This document shows positions 1 to 8,973 of a stretch of DNA of 64,000 bases, piece by piece. A program made the translations under genes and the position numbers. Within the stretch, counting starts at the first letter, position 1, and each line of letters begins with the position of its first letter. The DNA comes from Bacteroidota bacterium (GTDB taxonomy: Bacteria; Bacteroidota; Bacteroidia; Chitinophagales; BACL12): the NCBI GenBank assembly GCA_016706865.1, contig JADJIS010000003.1, forward strand, positions 62,001 through 126,000, given 5' to 3'. The notes under the pieces were generated by a model. It had not been told where the DNA came from. It did no database searches and saw nothing but the letters and a program-made list of their open reading frames with translations.

Positions 1-474
1 AGGAAGGGGTTGCTCGACATTTTATTATTAGAAGGTTTATATTATGTTTGAGGGAAGCGGACGCTTCAAAGAACGTTGCACAAGCCTAAGGCTTGCGCTA
101 TTTTTATTAGATGCTAGCCTGCGGCTTGCAGTGTGTTGTGGGTGTAAGTCCATTGGATGAACTTTTGGGTGTGGGAGTGGTTTCGAATAGCCGGGTATAG
201 CAGCCGAAAGCCGCTTTCTAGCCCCGATTGTAGCGGAAACCCCTGCCGTGAATGAATTTTATTTTTTAGTTAATACATTTTGCATAGGTTGGATTTTTGG
301 GTTTGAATTGATTAAAATAGGCAGGGTTGCAGCGAAAAGCGGGGGCGCGGCCCTGAAAAAACGCCGCGGATGGTGCTTTAAATGGTGTTTGTTGACAGAT
401 AGTTAATCTATTTCGCACAGATACTTGGCTATTTGAGGAAAACTACCGATATTTGCACTCTCATTTTAAGAAGC
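1..474. other. Non-coding region upstream of rpmB with several hairpins
   Basis: No convincing gene is seen; the longest frame open from the left edge gives only about 29 codons. Small perfect inverted repeats lie at 53-66 (GAAGCG/CGCTTC) and 81-95 (CAAGCCT/AGGCTTG), with another at 116-126. A larger paired GC-rich element at 221-346 is listed separately. A C-terminal scrap of an upstream gene ending at 51 (frame 1) or 89 (frame 3) cannot be excluded. Confidence 0.6.
221..346. ncRNA. Possible structured RNA or repeat element with two paired GC-rich helices
   Basis: GCCCCG (221-226) can pair with CGGGGGC (340-346, one bulged G), and CCCTGCC (241-247) pairs perfectly with GGCAGGG (320-326). 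Between the helices the two sides of the internal loop are near copies of each other: TTGTAGCGGAAAC (228-240) and TTGCAGCGAAAAG (327-339). The distal 72 nt (248-319) are AT-rich. The strand is unknown. From memory, similar paired blocks occur in intergenic DNA of other Bacteroidota, but I cannot verify this. It could be an ncRNA, a leader of the ribosomal operon, or a dispersed palindromic repeat. Confidence 0.4.
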
Positions 475-717
475 ATGGCAAGAGTATGTGATTTATCAGG
501 AAAAAGGACGGTTAGCGGGAACAATGTTTCTCACTCGAATCGTAGGACCCGCCGCAAGTTTTACCCGAATTTGCAGGATAAGAAGTTCTTCATAGCTGAG
601 GAAAATCGTTGGGTTACCCTTAAAGTGGCTACCACCACGTTGAAAACCATCAACAAAAAAGGTATCAGCGCCTATTTGAAGGAATTGCGCGCATCAGGCA
701 AAATAATTAAACTTTAA
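475..717 (+). CDS. rpmB: Large ribosomal subunit protein bL28
   Basis: 80-residue basic protein of the 50S subunit, normal length for bL28. It begins MARVCDLSGKRTVSGNN, the usual bL28 start, followed by the conserved SNRRTRRKFYPN block. The reading frame is open 42 nt further upstream, but the ATG at 475 gives the canonical N terminus and is the start chosen here. It leads a compact ribosomal cluster, with rpmG following after 14 nt and a DUF4295 gene after that, an order typical of Bacteroidota. No Shine-Dalgarno sequence is visible before the start. Confidence 0.97.
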   Translation: MARVCDLSGKRTVSGNNVSHSNRRTRRKFYPNLQDKKFFIAEENRWVTLKVATTTLKTINKKGISAYLKELRASGKIIKL

Positions 718-731
718 ATCTTTTATAAGAG

Positions 732-920
732 ATGGCAAAGAAGAGTAAAGGAAACAGAGTTCAGGTAATATTAGAATGCACTGAGCAAAAAAATACCGAT
801 GTTCCCGGTATCAGTCGCTATATTACTACCAAAAGCAGACGTAATACGCCTGACAGGGTTGAGTTTAAAAAATACAATCCGTATTTGAAGAAAAAAACCG
901 TTCACAAAGAAATTAAATAA
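732..920 (+). CDS. rpmG: Large ribosomal subunit protein bL33
   Basis: 62-residue bL33. It has the family core, with ISRYITTKSRRNTPDR and KKYNPYLKKKTVHKE. Only one cysteine (in LECTEQ) is present and both CxxC zinc knuckles are missing, so it is the zinc-independent (C-minus) form. It is co-directional with rpmB (14 nt gap) and the DUF4295 gene (17 nt gap), so the three are probably one transcript ending at the hairpin at 1142-1171. Confidence 0.96.
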   Translation: MAKKSKGNRVQVILECTEQKNTDVPGISRYITTKSRRNTPDRVEFKKYNPYLKKKTVHKEIK

Positions 921-923
921 CCT

Positions 924-932
924 AAAGGAGGT
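924..932 (+). promoter_or_regulatory. Perfect extended Shine-Dalgarno sequence before the DUF4295 gene
   Basis: AAAGGAGGT at 924-932 is fully complementary to the usual bacterial 16S rRNA 3' end and lies 5 nt before the ATG at 938. Almost no other start in the window has a recognisable Shine-Dalgarno sequence, as expected for Bacteroidota, so this site stands out. Confidence 0.85.
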
Positions 933-937
933 ATATT

Positions 938-1120
938 ATGGGAAAAATAAGTAAAAATGCCCGTGTTTCCGGCGGTGGAAAAGGAAAAATTTCCGGCGGT
1001 GGAAAAGAAATGGTAAAAGTAATTGTTACCGAAAAATCGGCGAAAACCGGTGCCTACATCTTCAAAGAACGTATTGTTCATAAAGACAAGGTTCAGGATG
1101 TATTAAAAGGTAATGCTTAA
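938..1120 (+). CDS. DUF4295 family small protein
   Basis: 60-residue basic protein. The C-terminal two thirds (VKVIVTEKSAKTGAYIF then KERIVHKDKVQDVL) match the DUF4295 pattern that I know as a Bacteroidota-specific small protein encoded directly after rpmB-rpmG, so a ribosome-associated role is inferred. The N terminus carries two near-copies of a short basic Gly-rich unit (RVSGGGKG, KISGGGKE), which looks like a small internal duplication and makes the protein slightly longer than the usual 50 or so residues. It is preceded by the only strong Shine-Dalgarno sequence found in the window. Confidence 0.88.
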   Translation: MGKISKNARVSGGGKGKISGGGKEMVKVIVTEKSAKTGAYIFKERIVHKDKVQDVLKGNA

Positions 1121-1141
1121 TTTCACCGGCTTACAATATTT

Positions 1142-1171
1142 AAAGCTTCTATGAAAGTAGAGGCTTTTTTT
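1142..1171 (+). terminator. Rho-independent terminator of the rpmB-rpmG-DUF4295 operon
   Basis: A 10-bp stem (AAAGCTTCTA at 1142-1151 with TAGAGGCTTT at 1158-1167, one G-U pair) with a 6-nt loop is followed by a T run to 1171. It lies 21 nt after the DUF4295 stop and just before ftsY. Confidence 0.85.
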
Positions 1172-1192
1172 GTACCCCTAACTTAAAATTTC

Positions 1193-2143
1193 ATGGGTTT
1201 ATTCAGCATTTTCAAAAAAGAACAAAAAGAGGATCTCAATAAAGGTTTAGAGAAAACCAAACAAAGTATTTTTTCGAGAATTACTAAGGCAATTGCCGGA
1301 AAAAATACTGTTGATGATGATTTTTTGGATGAATTGGAAAATATTCTCATTTCCAGTGATGTGGGCGTGGAAACAACTCTTAAAATTATAGACAGATTAA
1401 CAAAAAGAGTTGCAGGGGAAAAATATTTTGGCAGCAACGAATTAAATGAAATATTAAAAGAGGAAGTAGTAAAATTGCTTTCTGAAAATAATACTCCTGA
1501 TTTTACAACATACGAAGTTCCGGCTAATACAAAACCTTATATAGTTTTGGTAGTTGGTGTAAATGGTGTAGGCAAAACAACCACGATAGGAAAACTCGCC
1601 TATCAATTTAAACAAAGCGGAAAAAACGTTTTATTGGGTGCAGCGGATACCTTTCGCGCTGCAGCCGTTGATCAATTAACCATTTGGGCCGATAGAGTTG
1701 GGGTGCCCATTATTAAACAACAAATGGGTGCCGATCCTGCTGCGGTTGCTTTCGATACGGTTAATGCGGCAAAAACACAGAACGCTGATGTTGTATTAAT
1801 AGATACCGCCGGTAGATTACACAATAAAGTAAATCTGATGAACGAATTATCGAAAATAAAAAGGGTAATTCAAAAAGTATATCCCGACGCACCTCATGAT
1901 GTTTTATTGGTATTAGATGCATCAACCGGGCAAAACGCTTTTGAACAGGCAAAACAATTTACTGCGGCTACAGAAGTTACTTGTTTGGCGCTCACAAAAT
2001 TGGATGGAACCGCAAAGGGCGGAGTTGTGTTAGGTATTGCAGATCAATTTAAAATTCCGGTTAAATATATTGGAGTGGGGGAGAAGATGCATCAGTTGCA
2101 GGTGTTTAATAAATCGGAATTTGTTGATTCACTGTTGGGCTGA
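1193..2143 (+). CDS. ftsY: Signal recognition particle receptor FtsY
   Basis: 316-residue SRP GTPase that docks ribosome-nascent chain complexes to the Sec translocon at the inner membrane. It contains the N domain (about 1-95) and G domain (about 100-316), with P-loop GVNGVGKT at residues 122-129, DTFRAAA, DTAGR and TKLDGTAKGG. The acidic A domain of E. coli FtsY is absent; the short N terminus MGLFSIFKKEQKEDLNK is amphipathic and probably binds membrane. It follows the ribosomal cluster, an order common in Bacteroidota. A small inverted repeat, TTGGGC/GCCCAA (2135-2150), overlaps the stop codon. Confidence 0.96.
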   Translation: MGLFSIFKKEQKEDLNKGLEKTKQSIFSRITKAIAGKNTVDDDFLDELENILISSDVGVETTLKIIDRLTKRVAGEKYFGSNELNEILKEEVVKLLSENNTPDFTTYEVPANTKPYIVLVVGVNGVGKTTTIGKLAYQFKQSGKNVLLGAADTFRAAAVDQLTIWADRVGVPIIKQQMGADPAAVAFDTVNAAKTQNADVVLIDTAGRLHNKVNLMNELSKIKRVIQKVYPDAPHDVLLVLDASTGQNAFEQAKQFTAATEVTCLALTKLDGTAKGGVVLGIADQFKIPVKYIGVGEKMHQLQVFNKSEFVDSLLG

Positions 2144-2391
2144 AGCCCAAAAATGTACCAATGTACCAATTAACAGCCAAATTAATGTACCAATTAACAG
2201 CCGCATTAACGTAATAAAAATAAATTAACACTAATATCATCAATAACTTTTTAATTTAGTAAAATAATTCCACCATACCGATCACATAAGCAGCCGCAGG
2301 CAGCGGTTATATTGGGTTCATTGGTACATTGGTACATTTAATTCATTGGTACATTTGATAAATGTTCACAGCGAAGTAGAATTTAATAATA
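2144..2391. repeat. Intergenic inverted octamer arrays between ftsY and rimO
   Basis: No gene is seen. Near 2153-2200 the octamer TGTACCAA recurs, joined to two copies of a TTAACAGCC-type unit. Near 2319-2356 its reverse complement TTGGTACA recurs three times. The two blocks could pair to form a long hairpin enclosing about 150 nt, so this may be a decayed inverted-repeat element or an mRNA hairpin between the genes. Confidence 0.6.
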
Positions 2392-3702
2392 ATGAAAGTA
2401 CGTACACTACGTAAAGATAAAGTAAACATCATCACCTTAGGTTGCAGTAAAAATACTGTGGACAGTGAGGTGTTATTGTCGCAGTTGAATGCAAACGATA
2501 TAGATGCACATCATCAAAGGGAAAAAGATGATTGTAATATTATTATAGTGAATACCTGTGGATTTATTGACAATGCAAAACAGGAATCCATAGATACCAT
2601 ATTAAATTATGCGGAGGCGAAAGCAAATGGTGAGATAGATAAATTGTATGTTACGGGTTGTTTGAGTCACCGATATAAAGACGAATTACAGTTGGAAATT
2701 CCGGAGGTGGATGCATGGTTTGGCACCATGGAGCTGCCACAAATGCTAAAGCGATTTAATGCGGATTATAAACATGAACTGATTGGTGAACGACGTATTT
2801 CCACGCCAAGCCATTATGCATATTTAAAAATTTCGGAAGGATGTAACAGAACTTGTTCTTTTTGCGCAATTCCTTTAATGCGAGGAAATCATGTTTCGAA
2901 AACCATTGAAGAAATAGTAAAAGAAGCAAAATATCTTGCAAGTATTGGTGTTAAAGAAATAATGTTGATCGCGCAGGAATTAACTTACTATGGATTAGAT
3001 ATTTATAAAAAAAGAACATTACCTGAATTATTATATGCCTTAAATGAAGTGGACGGCATTGAATGGATTCGTTTACATTATGCTTATCCATCTAAATTCC
3101 CTTTGGAAATTATTGATGCAATTAAAAATTGCGATCATGTTTGTAATTATTTGGATATGCCACTGCAACATGCAAGTAATAATATATTACGTGCAATGAA
3201 CAGGCAGATATCTAAAGAAGAAACTATTGAACTTATTAATAATATCAGAACTCAGATACCGGATATTGGCTTGCGTACAACAATGCTCGTTGGATTTCCT
3301 GGGGAAACTGAAGAGGATGTAGATGAACTTGCAGAGTTTGTTGATCAGATGAAATTTGACCGATTAGGCGTATTCACCTATTCGCATGAGGAGGGCACGA
3401 GTGGATATTTATTAAAGGATGAAATTTCTGCGGAAGAAAAAAGTGAACGGGCTGCACGCATAATGGAAGTGCAACAACAAATATCTTTAGATAAGAATCA
3501 GGAAAAGGTGGGAAAAGTATTTAAGGTATTGATCGACAGAGTAGAGAGTAATAATTTTGTTGGAAGAACAGAATTTGATTCACCTGAAGTTGATAATGAG
3601 GTTTTAATTGATGCTTCGAAGTTTTATTTACGTGTTGGCGATTTCACCAATATCAAAATTATAAGAGCAGAAGAATTTGACCTTTTTGGAGAACCGTTAT
3701 AA
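2392..3702 (+). CDS. rimO: Ribosomal protein uS12 methylthiotransferase RimO
   Basis: 436-residue radical-SAM methylthiotransferase that adds a methylthio group to an aspartate of ribosomal protein uS12. It has an N-terminal UPF0004 domain starting ITLGCSKNTVDSEVL (the RimO rather than MiaB form) with three cluster-binding cysteines, a radical-SAM CxxxCxxC motif (CNRTCSFC, Cys151/155/158), conserved LVGFPGETEED, and a C-terminal TRAM domain from about residue 370. The ATG start gives a complete N terminus. bshC begins 27 nt downstream on the same strand. Confidence 0.95.
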   Translation: MKVRTLRKDKVNIITLGCSKNTVDSEVLLSQLNANDIDAHHQREKDDCNIIIVNTCGFIDNAKQESIDTILNYAEAKANGEIDKLYVTGCLSHRYKDELQLEIPEVDAWFGTMELPQMLKRFNADYKHELIGERRISTPSHYAYLKISEGCNRTCSFCAIPLMRGNHVSKTIEEIVKEAKYLASIGVKEIMLIAQELTYYGLDIYKKRTLPELLYALNEVDGIEWIRLHYAYPSKFPLEIIDAIKNCDHVCNYLDMPLQHASNNILRAMNRQISKEETIELINNIRTQIPDIGLRTTMLVGFPGETEEDVDELAEFVDQMKFDRLGVFTYSHEEGTSGYLLKDEISAEEKSERAARIMEVQQQISLDKNQEKVGKVFKVLIDRVESNNFVGRTEFDSPEVDNEVLIDASKFYLRVGDFTNIKIIRAEEFDLFGEPL

Positions 3703-3729
3703 ATTCTAAAACATTTAAATATTTTTATC

Positions 3730-5325
3730 TTGAAATTAGAAAAGATATCATATCGTGAAACGGGTCGCTTCGCAAAAATTGTAACAGATTATTTAGAAGG
3801 CTCCTCTCCATTACGACCGTTTTATAAATATGAACCGAATATCGATTCGATTCAGGAGGCGATGAATGATAAATTGAAGGAAAATATTGATGGAAATAAA
3901 TTAGCAGATAATTTGTTGGAGCAATATTCTCAAATTGATATGCCTGCTAAAGTATTTTCAAATATTAATTTATTCAGAAATAAAAATACCTTTTGTGTAG
4001 TTACCGCACATCAACTCAATATTTTTACCGGGCCGCTCTATTATATATATAAAACGATATCTACTATTCAGCTATGTAATACACTTAATAATAAATATCC
4101 GGAAAATAATTTTGTTCCTGTGTTTTGGTTGGGCAGTGAGGATCATGATTTTGCAGAAATTAATCATTTTCAATTGTATGGCAAAACCTACACATGGGAT
4201 GATGTTCAGGGCGGGGTTTGCGGAAAATATAATACAGACTCCCTTCAGAATATATTGCACGAATTGATCCCTGTATTAGGAGATACAGAAAATGCCCATT
4301 TTTTAATTTCATTGTTTAAAAATGCATACTCTACTTCCAAAACTCTTGCTGAGGCTACACGAACAGTTTTGTCGGGGTTGTTTGGAGAATATGGTTTGGT
4401 TGTGGTTGATGGTGACGATAGCTATTTTAAAAAATCGTGTAATTCAATAATTGAAAGTGAATTATTGAACAGAAATTCTGAAAAATTAGTCAACGAAACA
4501 TTATCAAAGTTCCCTTATGAGGCACAGGCAACACCCAGGGAAATTAATTTATTTTATAAATTAAAAAATATCAGGGAAAGAATTTTATATGATAATGAAA
4601 ATAATAAATTTAAGATAAATAATACCGAAATTGTTTTTACTGCGGAAGAGATGCAAAATGAGTTGAAATTATTTCCGGAACGTTTTAGTCCGAATGTAAT
4701 TTTACGCCCATTATTTCAACAAAAGGTTTTACCCTCTGTGGCATTTATCGGTGGGGGTGGTGAGATAGCTTATTGGATGCAATTAAAGAAATTATTTGAA
4801 TTTCATGAAATTCAATTCCCGATCTTATTGCTGCGCAATTCGTATTTACTAATAGATGCAAGTGCCGAAAAAAAGATAACAAAATTACAATTGTCTCCAA
4901 CCGATCTTTTTAAAGACGAACATATACTAATTAATGATTTTGTAAATAAACATAGCTCTGATGACCTCAAATTATCTGAAGAAAGCCAACAATTAGAACA
5001 AATATTTAACGCGATACAAAAAAAAGCGCAAAAAATTGACATCACTCTCGATAAAGCGGTTTTAGGTGAAAAACATAATATGTTAACTGTTATTCAAAAA
5101 CTGGAAGGGAAATTGTTGAAGGCTGAAAAAATAAAAATGGATGCTGAATTGGGGCAAATCAGATCGATTTTGACCAAATTATTTCCAAATAATTCGCTGC
5201 AGGAAAGAGAAGAGAACTTTATTTCTTATTTTCTAAAATATGGAAAAAACTTTTTTGAAATGCTTTTGGAGCAATCGGAACAGCCAAGCAGAGAATTTAA
5301 GATATTGTATCCTGACAATATTTGA
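3730..5325 (+). CDS. bshC: Bacillithiol biosynthesis cysteine-adding enzyme BshC
   Basis: 531-residue BshC, proposed to add cysteine to glucosaminyl-malate in the last step of bacillithiol synthesis. Family features are VTAHQLNIFTGPLYYIYKT, VFWLGSEDHDFAEI, and the later GGGGEIAYWMQLK segment, followed by a coiled-coil region (about 400-480). Length is normal. The start is a TTG at 3730; no in-frame ATG occurs before the conserved N terminus, so TTG is accepted. The companion genes bshA and bshB are not in the window. Confidence 0.93.
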   Translation: MKLEKISYRETGRFAKIVTDYLEGSSPLRPFYKYEPNIDSIQEAMNDKLKENIDGNKLADNLLEQYSQIDMPAKVFSNINLFRNKNTFCVVTAHQLNIFTGPLYYIYKTISTIQLCNTLNNKYPENNFVPVFWLGSEDHDFAEINHFQLYGKTYTWDDVQGGVCGKYNTDSLQNILHELIPVLGDTENAHFLISLFKNAYSTSKTLAEATRTVLSGLFGEYGLVVVDGDDSYFKKSCNSIIESELLNRNSEKLVNETLSKFPYEAQATPREINLFYKLKNIRERILYDNENNKFKINNTEIVFTAEEMQNELKLFPERFSPNVILRPLFQQKVLPSVAFIGGGGEIAYWMQLKKLFEFHEIQFPILLLRNSYLLIDASAEKKITKLQLSPTDLFKDEHILINDFVNKHSSDDLKLSEESQQLEQIFNAIQKKAQKIDITLDKAVLGEKHNMLTVIQKLEGKLLKAEKIKMDAELGQIRSILTKLFPNNSLQEREENFISYFLKYGKNFFEMLLEQSEQPSREFKILYPDNI

Positions 5326-5388
5326 TGTCACAAAACTATTAAAATTTAATAGGGAATTGGGGATTTGTTAAGCATATTTGAATTGTTA

Positions 5389-8300
5389 ATGGCTGATCAT
5401 TTGAATACCCGCAAGATTCCTGTAAAGTATCAGGCTCTGGAATATCTCCAAATGCCCGTAGCATTAACCGACAAGGCCTTTAACCTGCTGCATTTCAACG
5501 CTGCGTTTGCTACGCTAATTCAAACAAAAACTTCTGTTTTTCCATCGCGTGATCTGTTCGAAATTTTCTCCGGACTCGATATCAGAACAAATACACAACA
5601 GCTTCTTGAAAACAACAACATTTCCTTCATAATACATGGGGTGAAACACATAGAAAGTGCTGTATCATATGATTTACATTTGTCACTAATTGACCCAAAA
5701 TTGGATCATTTGGAAGGTTACACAGTCACCTTTATAGTTTCACATTCTTCTGACAAAAACCAACAAAAGATCAATGAATTGGGATTGCAGCATTTGCAAT
5801 TGATGGAATTTACCAATAATGGTATTCTGATACATCGAAACGGAATTATTGTTTTTGCAAACAAAAGAGCTAACACGATAGCTGCATTTCCCGATGGGGA
5901 GACCTTTGTGGGTAAAAACATATGGAATTATATTTCAGATGAATTTAAAAAATTGGTAGGTGACCGCATTCAGGAAATTATTCAAAATAAAAACGCGGTA
6001 AAACCCATAGAATTAAAAATGATAAGAGAGGATGGGGTGATACTCGATGCTGAAGTAATTTCATTTCCACTTTTGTATGAGGGTGAATTTGCAATTAAAA
6101 CAATTATAACTGACATCTCTCACAGGAAGAAGGCAGAACAATTATTGGTGGATACCCGACAACAATATTTTACACTTGTTGAAAATTTATCGGATGTTGT
6201 TTTTCAGACAGATACTGACGCACAATTAATTTATCTGAATGCTTCCTGGGAAAAATTAACAGGATTTACCATTGAAGAAACTAAAGGAAGGTCATGTTTT
6301 GAATATTTACATCACCCTCAAAATACAGAGATCTTTTATTCTAAAGTGCGCAGACTTCTAATACATGGAATTAAGGATTTCCAATATGATCTTTTACTGA
6401 ATACAAAAAATGGTAGTGCAAAATTTGTAGAAGTCAGTTTGCGACCGATTTATGATGAAAATAATCAGATTTCCGGAATCAATGGAATAATAAGGGATAT
6501 ACATTCGAAAAAAATTGCAGAAATAGAGTTAAAAAAGATCCAAAAGACCTTAAAGCTCCATCAAAGTGTTTTAGTAGGTCTCACCAAAGAAGAATCAATA
6601 ATAAAAGGTGATTTAGATATTGCATTAAAGCACATTGCAAAAATTACTGCGGAAACACTAAATGTATCCAAAATTCAAATTAAAGAATTTATTAACGAAC
6701 AGCAGGAGTTAAAGAGCTGTATCGATTATGAAGCCGTTTCTGGTGAATATTCGAATGGAGCAAATTTAAGTTTTAGTCAATTTCCTTCTTACTTCAATAC
6801 TTTGCTAAAGGAGCATGTAATTATTTCGGATGAGGTTTTATATGATCCGAGATTAGAGGAATTAAAGGATGTTTACCTGATACCGGAAAAGGTAATCTCT
6901 AAAATGTGTATCACATTTGGAAGCAGAGAAAAGATATGGGGATTAGTTTGTGTGGAAAGCAGAAATGCATTTCACAAGTGGACTTTGGAAGATCAATCTT
7001 TTGCACGTTCAATAGCAGACTTTATAACACTTGCATTTGAAAGTAATTTGCTTAAAAAAACACAATTGGAACTTATCGAAAGTGATAATTTATATCGCAG
7101 TTTGGTTGAACAGGCAACGGATGCGATAATTATGATAGATAAAAATAACAAGTTTATTGATGTAAATTCTAAAATGTGCGAATTGACAGGTTTTACCAAA
7201 GAAGAATTATTGGAAATGACCTTTGAACAATTAATATCCGGTAAATTTTTTGATAAAAGTTTAGATTACTACTTAAAACCGGGAAGAATAAACAGATTTT
7301 TTGGTGAACGAAATTATCTTACTAAAAGTGGAGAATTACGTATTGCGGAGATCAGCGCAAATGTATTTCCCGATGGTAGAATTCACGGTATAGCACGTGA
7401 TATTACGGAAAGAAAAGTTCAGGAACAGGCTTTAATTGACAGTGAAGCGAGATTGGAACTTGCATTAAAAGGAGCTGATCTTGGAACCTGGGATTTTTAT
7501 ATTGCAGAAAATAAAATGGTGCATAATAAGCGATGGGCAGAAATGCTTGGATATTATTTTGAAAACACTGTGGTGACGCAACAATTCTGGGAGAAATTTT
7601 TGCATCCTGATGACAGCAATAGTGCCTATGCAGCTTTTCAGGATCATCTGAACGGTAAAACACCATTTTATGAAGCAACAATTCGTATGTTGGCGAGTAA
7701 TGGTGAATGGAAGTGGATCCTGGATAAGGGAAAAGTTGTAGAATGGGATAAAGAGGGGAAACCAATTCGTGCTTCCGGAATTCATCAGGATATTACTGCA
7801 TTAAGGGTTTATCAGCAACAATTATTTAACCAGAAAAAGTTTTTGCAGGAAATTATAAATGCAATACCTAATTTGGTTTATGTAAAAAATAACAATGAAG
7901 AATTTGTAACAGTTAACAATGCTTTGGCCGAATTTTTAGGGACTTCACCGGAAGAACTTTTGAGTTATAAACGTAATAAGGATCAGGGATATTCGGAAGT
8001 ATTGCAAAAATTATTTGAAAGGGATTTTGATGTGTTCATCACTAAAAAACAAGTTATTACGGATGAACAAAAAATTACAAATGTAGCTACAGGAAAAACA
8101 TATTGGTTACAGTCAATTAAATTGCCATTGATGGATGATGATGGTAATTTTTCTGAAATATTATCCGTTTCGATGAATGTTACCGAAATTAAAAATAAGG
8201 AATTTGAACTGGGTATTTTAAATGATAAGTTGGAACAAAAAGTAATGGAACGAACCTCCATGCTTGAATCGGCAAACAAGGAACTGGAAACGTTTAATTA

Positions 8301-8943
8301 TTCTGTTTCGCACGATTTGAGAACACCATTGCGGTCCATCGATATTTTTGCCTATTTTCTCGAAAAAAATCACAAACAAATACTGGATAGAGATGGTTTG
8401 GAAAATATTCGGCAAATACGCAGCAGCATCATTAAAATGAGTGCACTGATTGATAATTTACTCATTTTTTCAAAAATTGGTCGATGGGATAAAAAATCTG
8501 ATATAATTAATACAAAAGAGTTAGTTGATGATGTATTAAAAGATATTGAAGAACGTGAAGATATCAGTGCTTATAGAATTATTGTCGGAGAGTTGCCAGA
8601 ACTTTCCGGAGATTATAAAATGTTTCGCCAGGCATTTATGAATCTACTTTCCAATGCAATTAAATTCAGTAAGGTGCGTAAAAAACCACAAATAGAATTT
8701 TTCGGCTCAGAAGATGAACGATCTGTTACCATTGCAATTAAAGATAATGGTGTTGGATTTAGCATGGAATTTAAAGATAAGTTATTCAAGGCTTTAAAAC
8801 GTTTGCACAGCGACGAACAATTTGAAGGAAGTGGAATAGGATTAGCAATTGTAGAACGCATTATTAAACGACATAATGGATCTATTTGGGCCGAGAGCAA
8901 TGAACAAAAGGGGACGACGTTTTATTTTAGTATTCCTAAATAA
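5389..8943 (+). CDS. Soluble multi-PAS/GAF sensor histidine kinase
   Basis: 1184-residue protein with no membrane segment or signal peptide, so a cytoplasmic sensor. Domains in order: a divergent PAS (about 18-120), two PAS domains (about 145-380), a GAF-like domain (about 400-550), PAS (about 565-685), a PAS_3-type domain (about 690-815), another PAS (about 825-940), coiled coil, HisKA with phospho-acceptor His in SVSHDLRTPL (about residue 975), and HATPase_c with N-box NLLSNAIKFS, DNGVGF and GSGIGLAIVERI. The frame is open from a TTG at 5365; the ATG at 5389 is preferred. No response regulator is adjacent, so the partner is elsewhere. Confidence 0.92.
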   Translation: MADHLNTRKIPVKYQALEYLQMPVALTDKAFNLLHFNAAFATLIQTKTSVFPSRDLFEIFSGLDIRTNTQQLLENNNISFIIHGVKHIESAVSYDLHLSLIDPKLDHLEGYTVTFIVSHSSDKNQQKINELGLQHLQLMEFTNNGILIHRNGIIVFANKRANTIAAFPDGETFVGKNIWNYISDEFKKLVGDRIQEIIQNKNAVKPIELKMIREDGVILDAEVISFPLLYEGEFAIKTIITDISHRKKAEQLLVDTRQQYFTLVENLSDVVFQTDTDAQLIYLNASWEKLTGFTIEETKGRSCFEYLHHPQNTEIFYSKVRRLLIHGIKDFQYDLLLNTKNGSAKFVEVSLRPIYDENNQISGINGIIRDIHSKKIAEIELKKIQKTLKLHQSVLVGLTKEESIIKGDLDIALKHIAKITAETLNVSKIQIKEFINEQQELKSCIDYEAVSGEYSNGANLSFSQFPSYFNTLLKEHVIISDEVLYDPRLEELKDVYLIPEKVISKMCITFGSREKIWGLVCVESRNAFHKWTLEDQSFARSIADFITLAFESNLLKKTQLELIESDNLYRSLVEQATDAIIMIDKNNKFIDVNSKMCELTGFTKEELLEMTFEQLISGKFFDKSLDYYLKPGRINRFFGERNYLTKSGELRIAEISANVFPDGRIHGIARDITERKVQEQALIDSEARLELALKGADLGTWDFYIAENKMVHNKRWAEMLGYYFENTVVTQQFWEKFLHPDDSNSAYAAFQDHLNGKTPFYEATIRMLASNGEWKWILDKGKVVEWDKEGKPIRASGIHQDITALRVYQQQLFNQKKFLQEIINAIPNLVYVKNNNEEFVTVNNALAEFLGTSPEELLSYKRNKDQGYSEVLQKLFERDFDVFITKKQVITDEQKITNVATGKTYWLQSIKLPLMDDDGNFSEILSVSMNVTEIKNKEFELGILNDKLEQKVMERTSMLESANKELETFNYSVSHDLRTPLRSIDIFAYFLEKNHKQILDRDGLENIRQIRSSIIKMSALIDNLLIFSKIGRWDKKSDIINTKELVDDVLKDIEEREDISAYRIIVGELPELSGDYKMFRQAFMNLLSNAIKFSKVRKKPQIEFFGSEDERSVTIAIKDNGVGFSMEFKDKLFKALKRLHSDEQFEGSGIGLAIVERIIKRHNGSIWAESNEQKGTTFYFSIPK

Positions 8944-8973
8944 TAAAATCAAGTCTGGAATCAGGAGGTAATG

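Noticed and set aside
1..89. C-terminal fragment of an upstream gene at the left edge
   Set aside because: Two frames stay open for 16 and 29 codons only, with no recognisable protein features; not enough to call a gene.
2135..2150. Terminator of ftsY
   Set aside because: The TTGGGC/GCCCAA hairpin overlaps the stop codon but has only six base pairs and no T run after it.
7403..7785. Minus-strand open frames of 106-120 codons inside the histidine kinase gene
   Set aside because: Antisense shadows of the PAS-domain coding sequence with no start context and no family resemblance.
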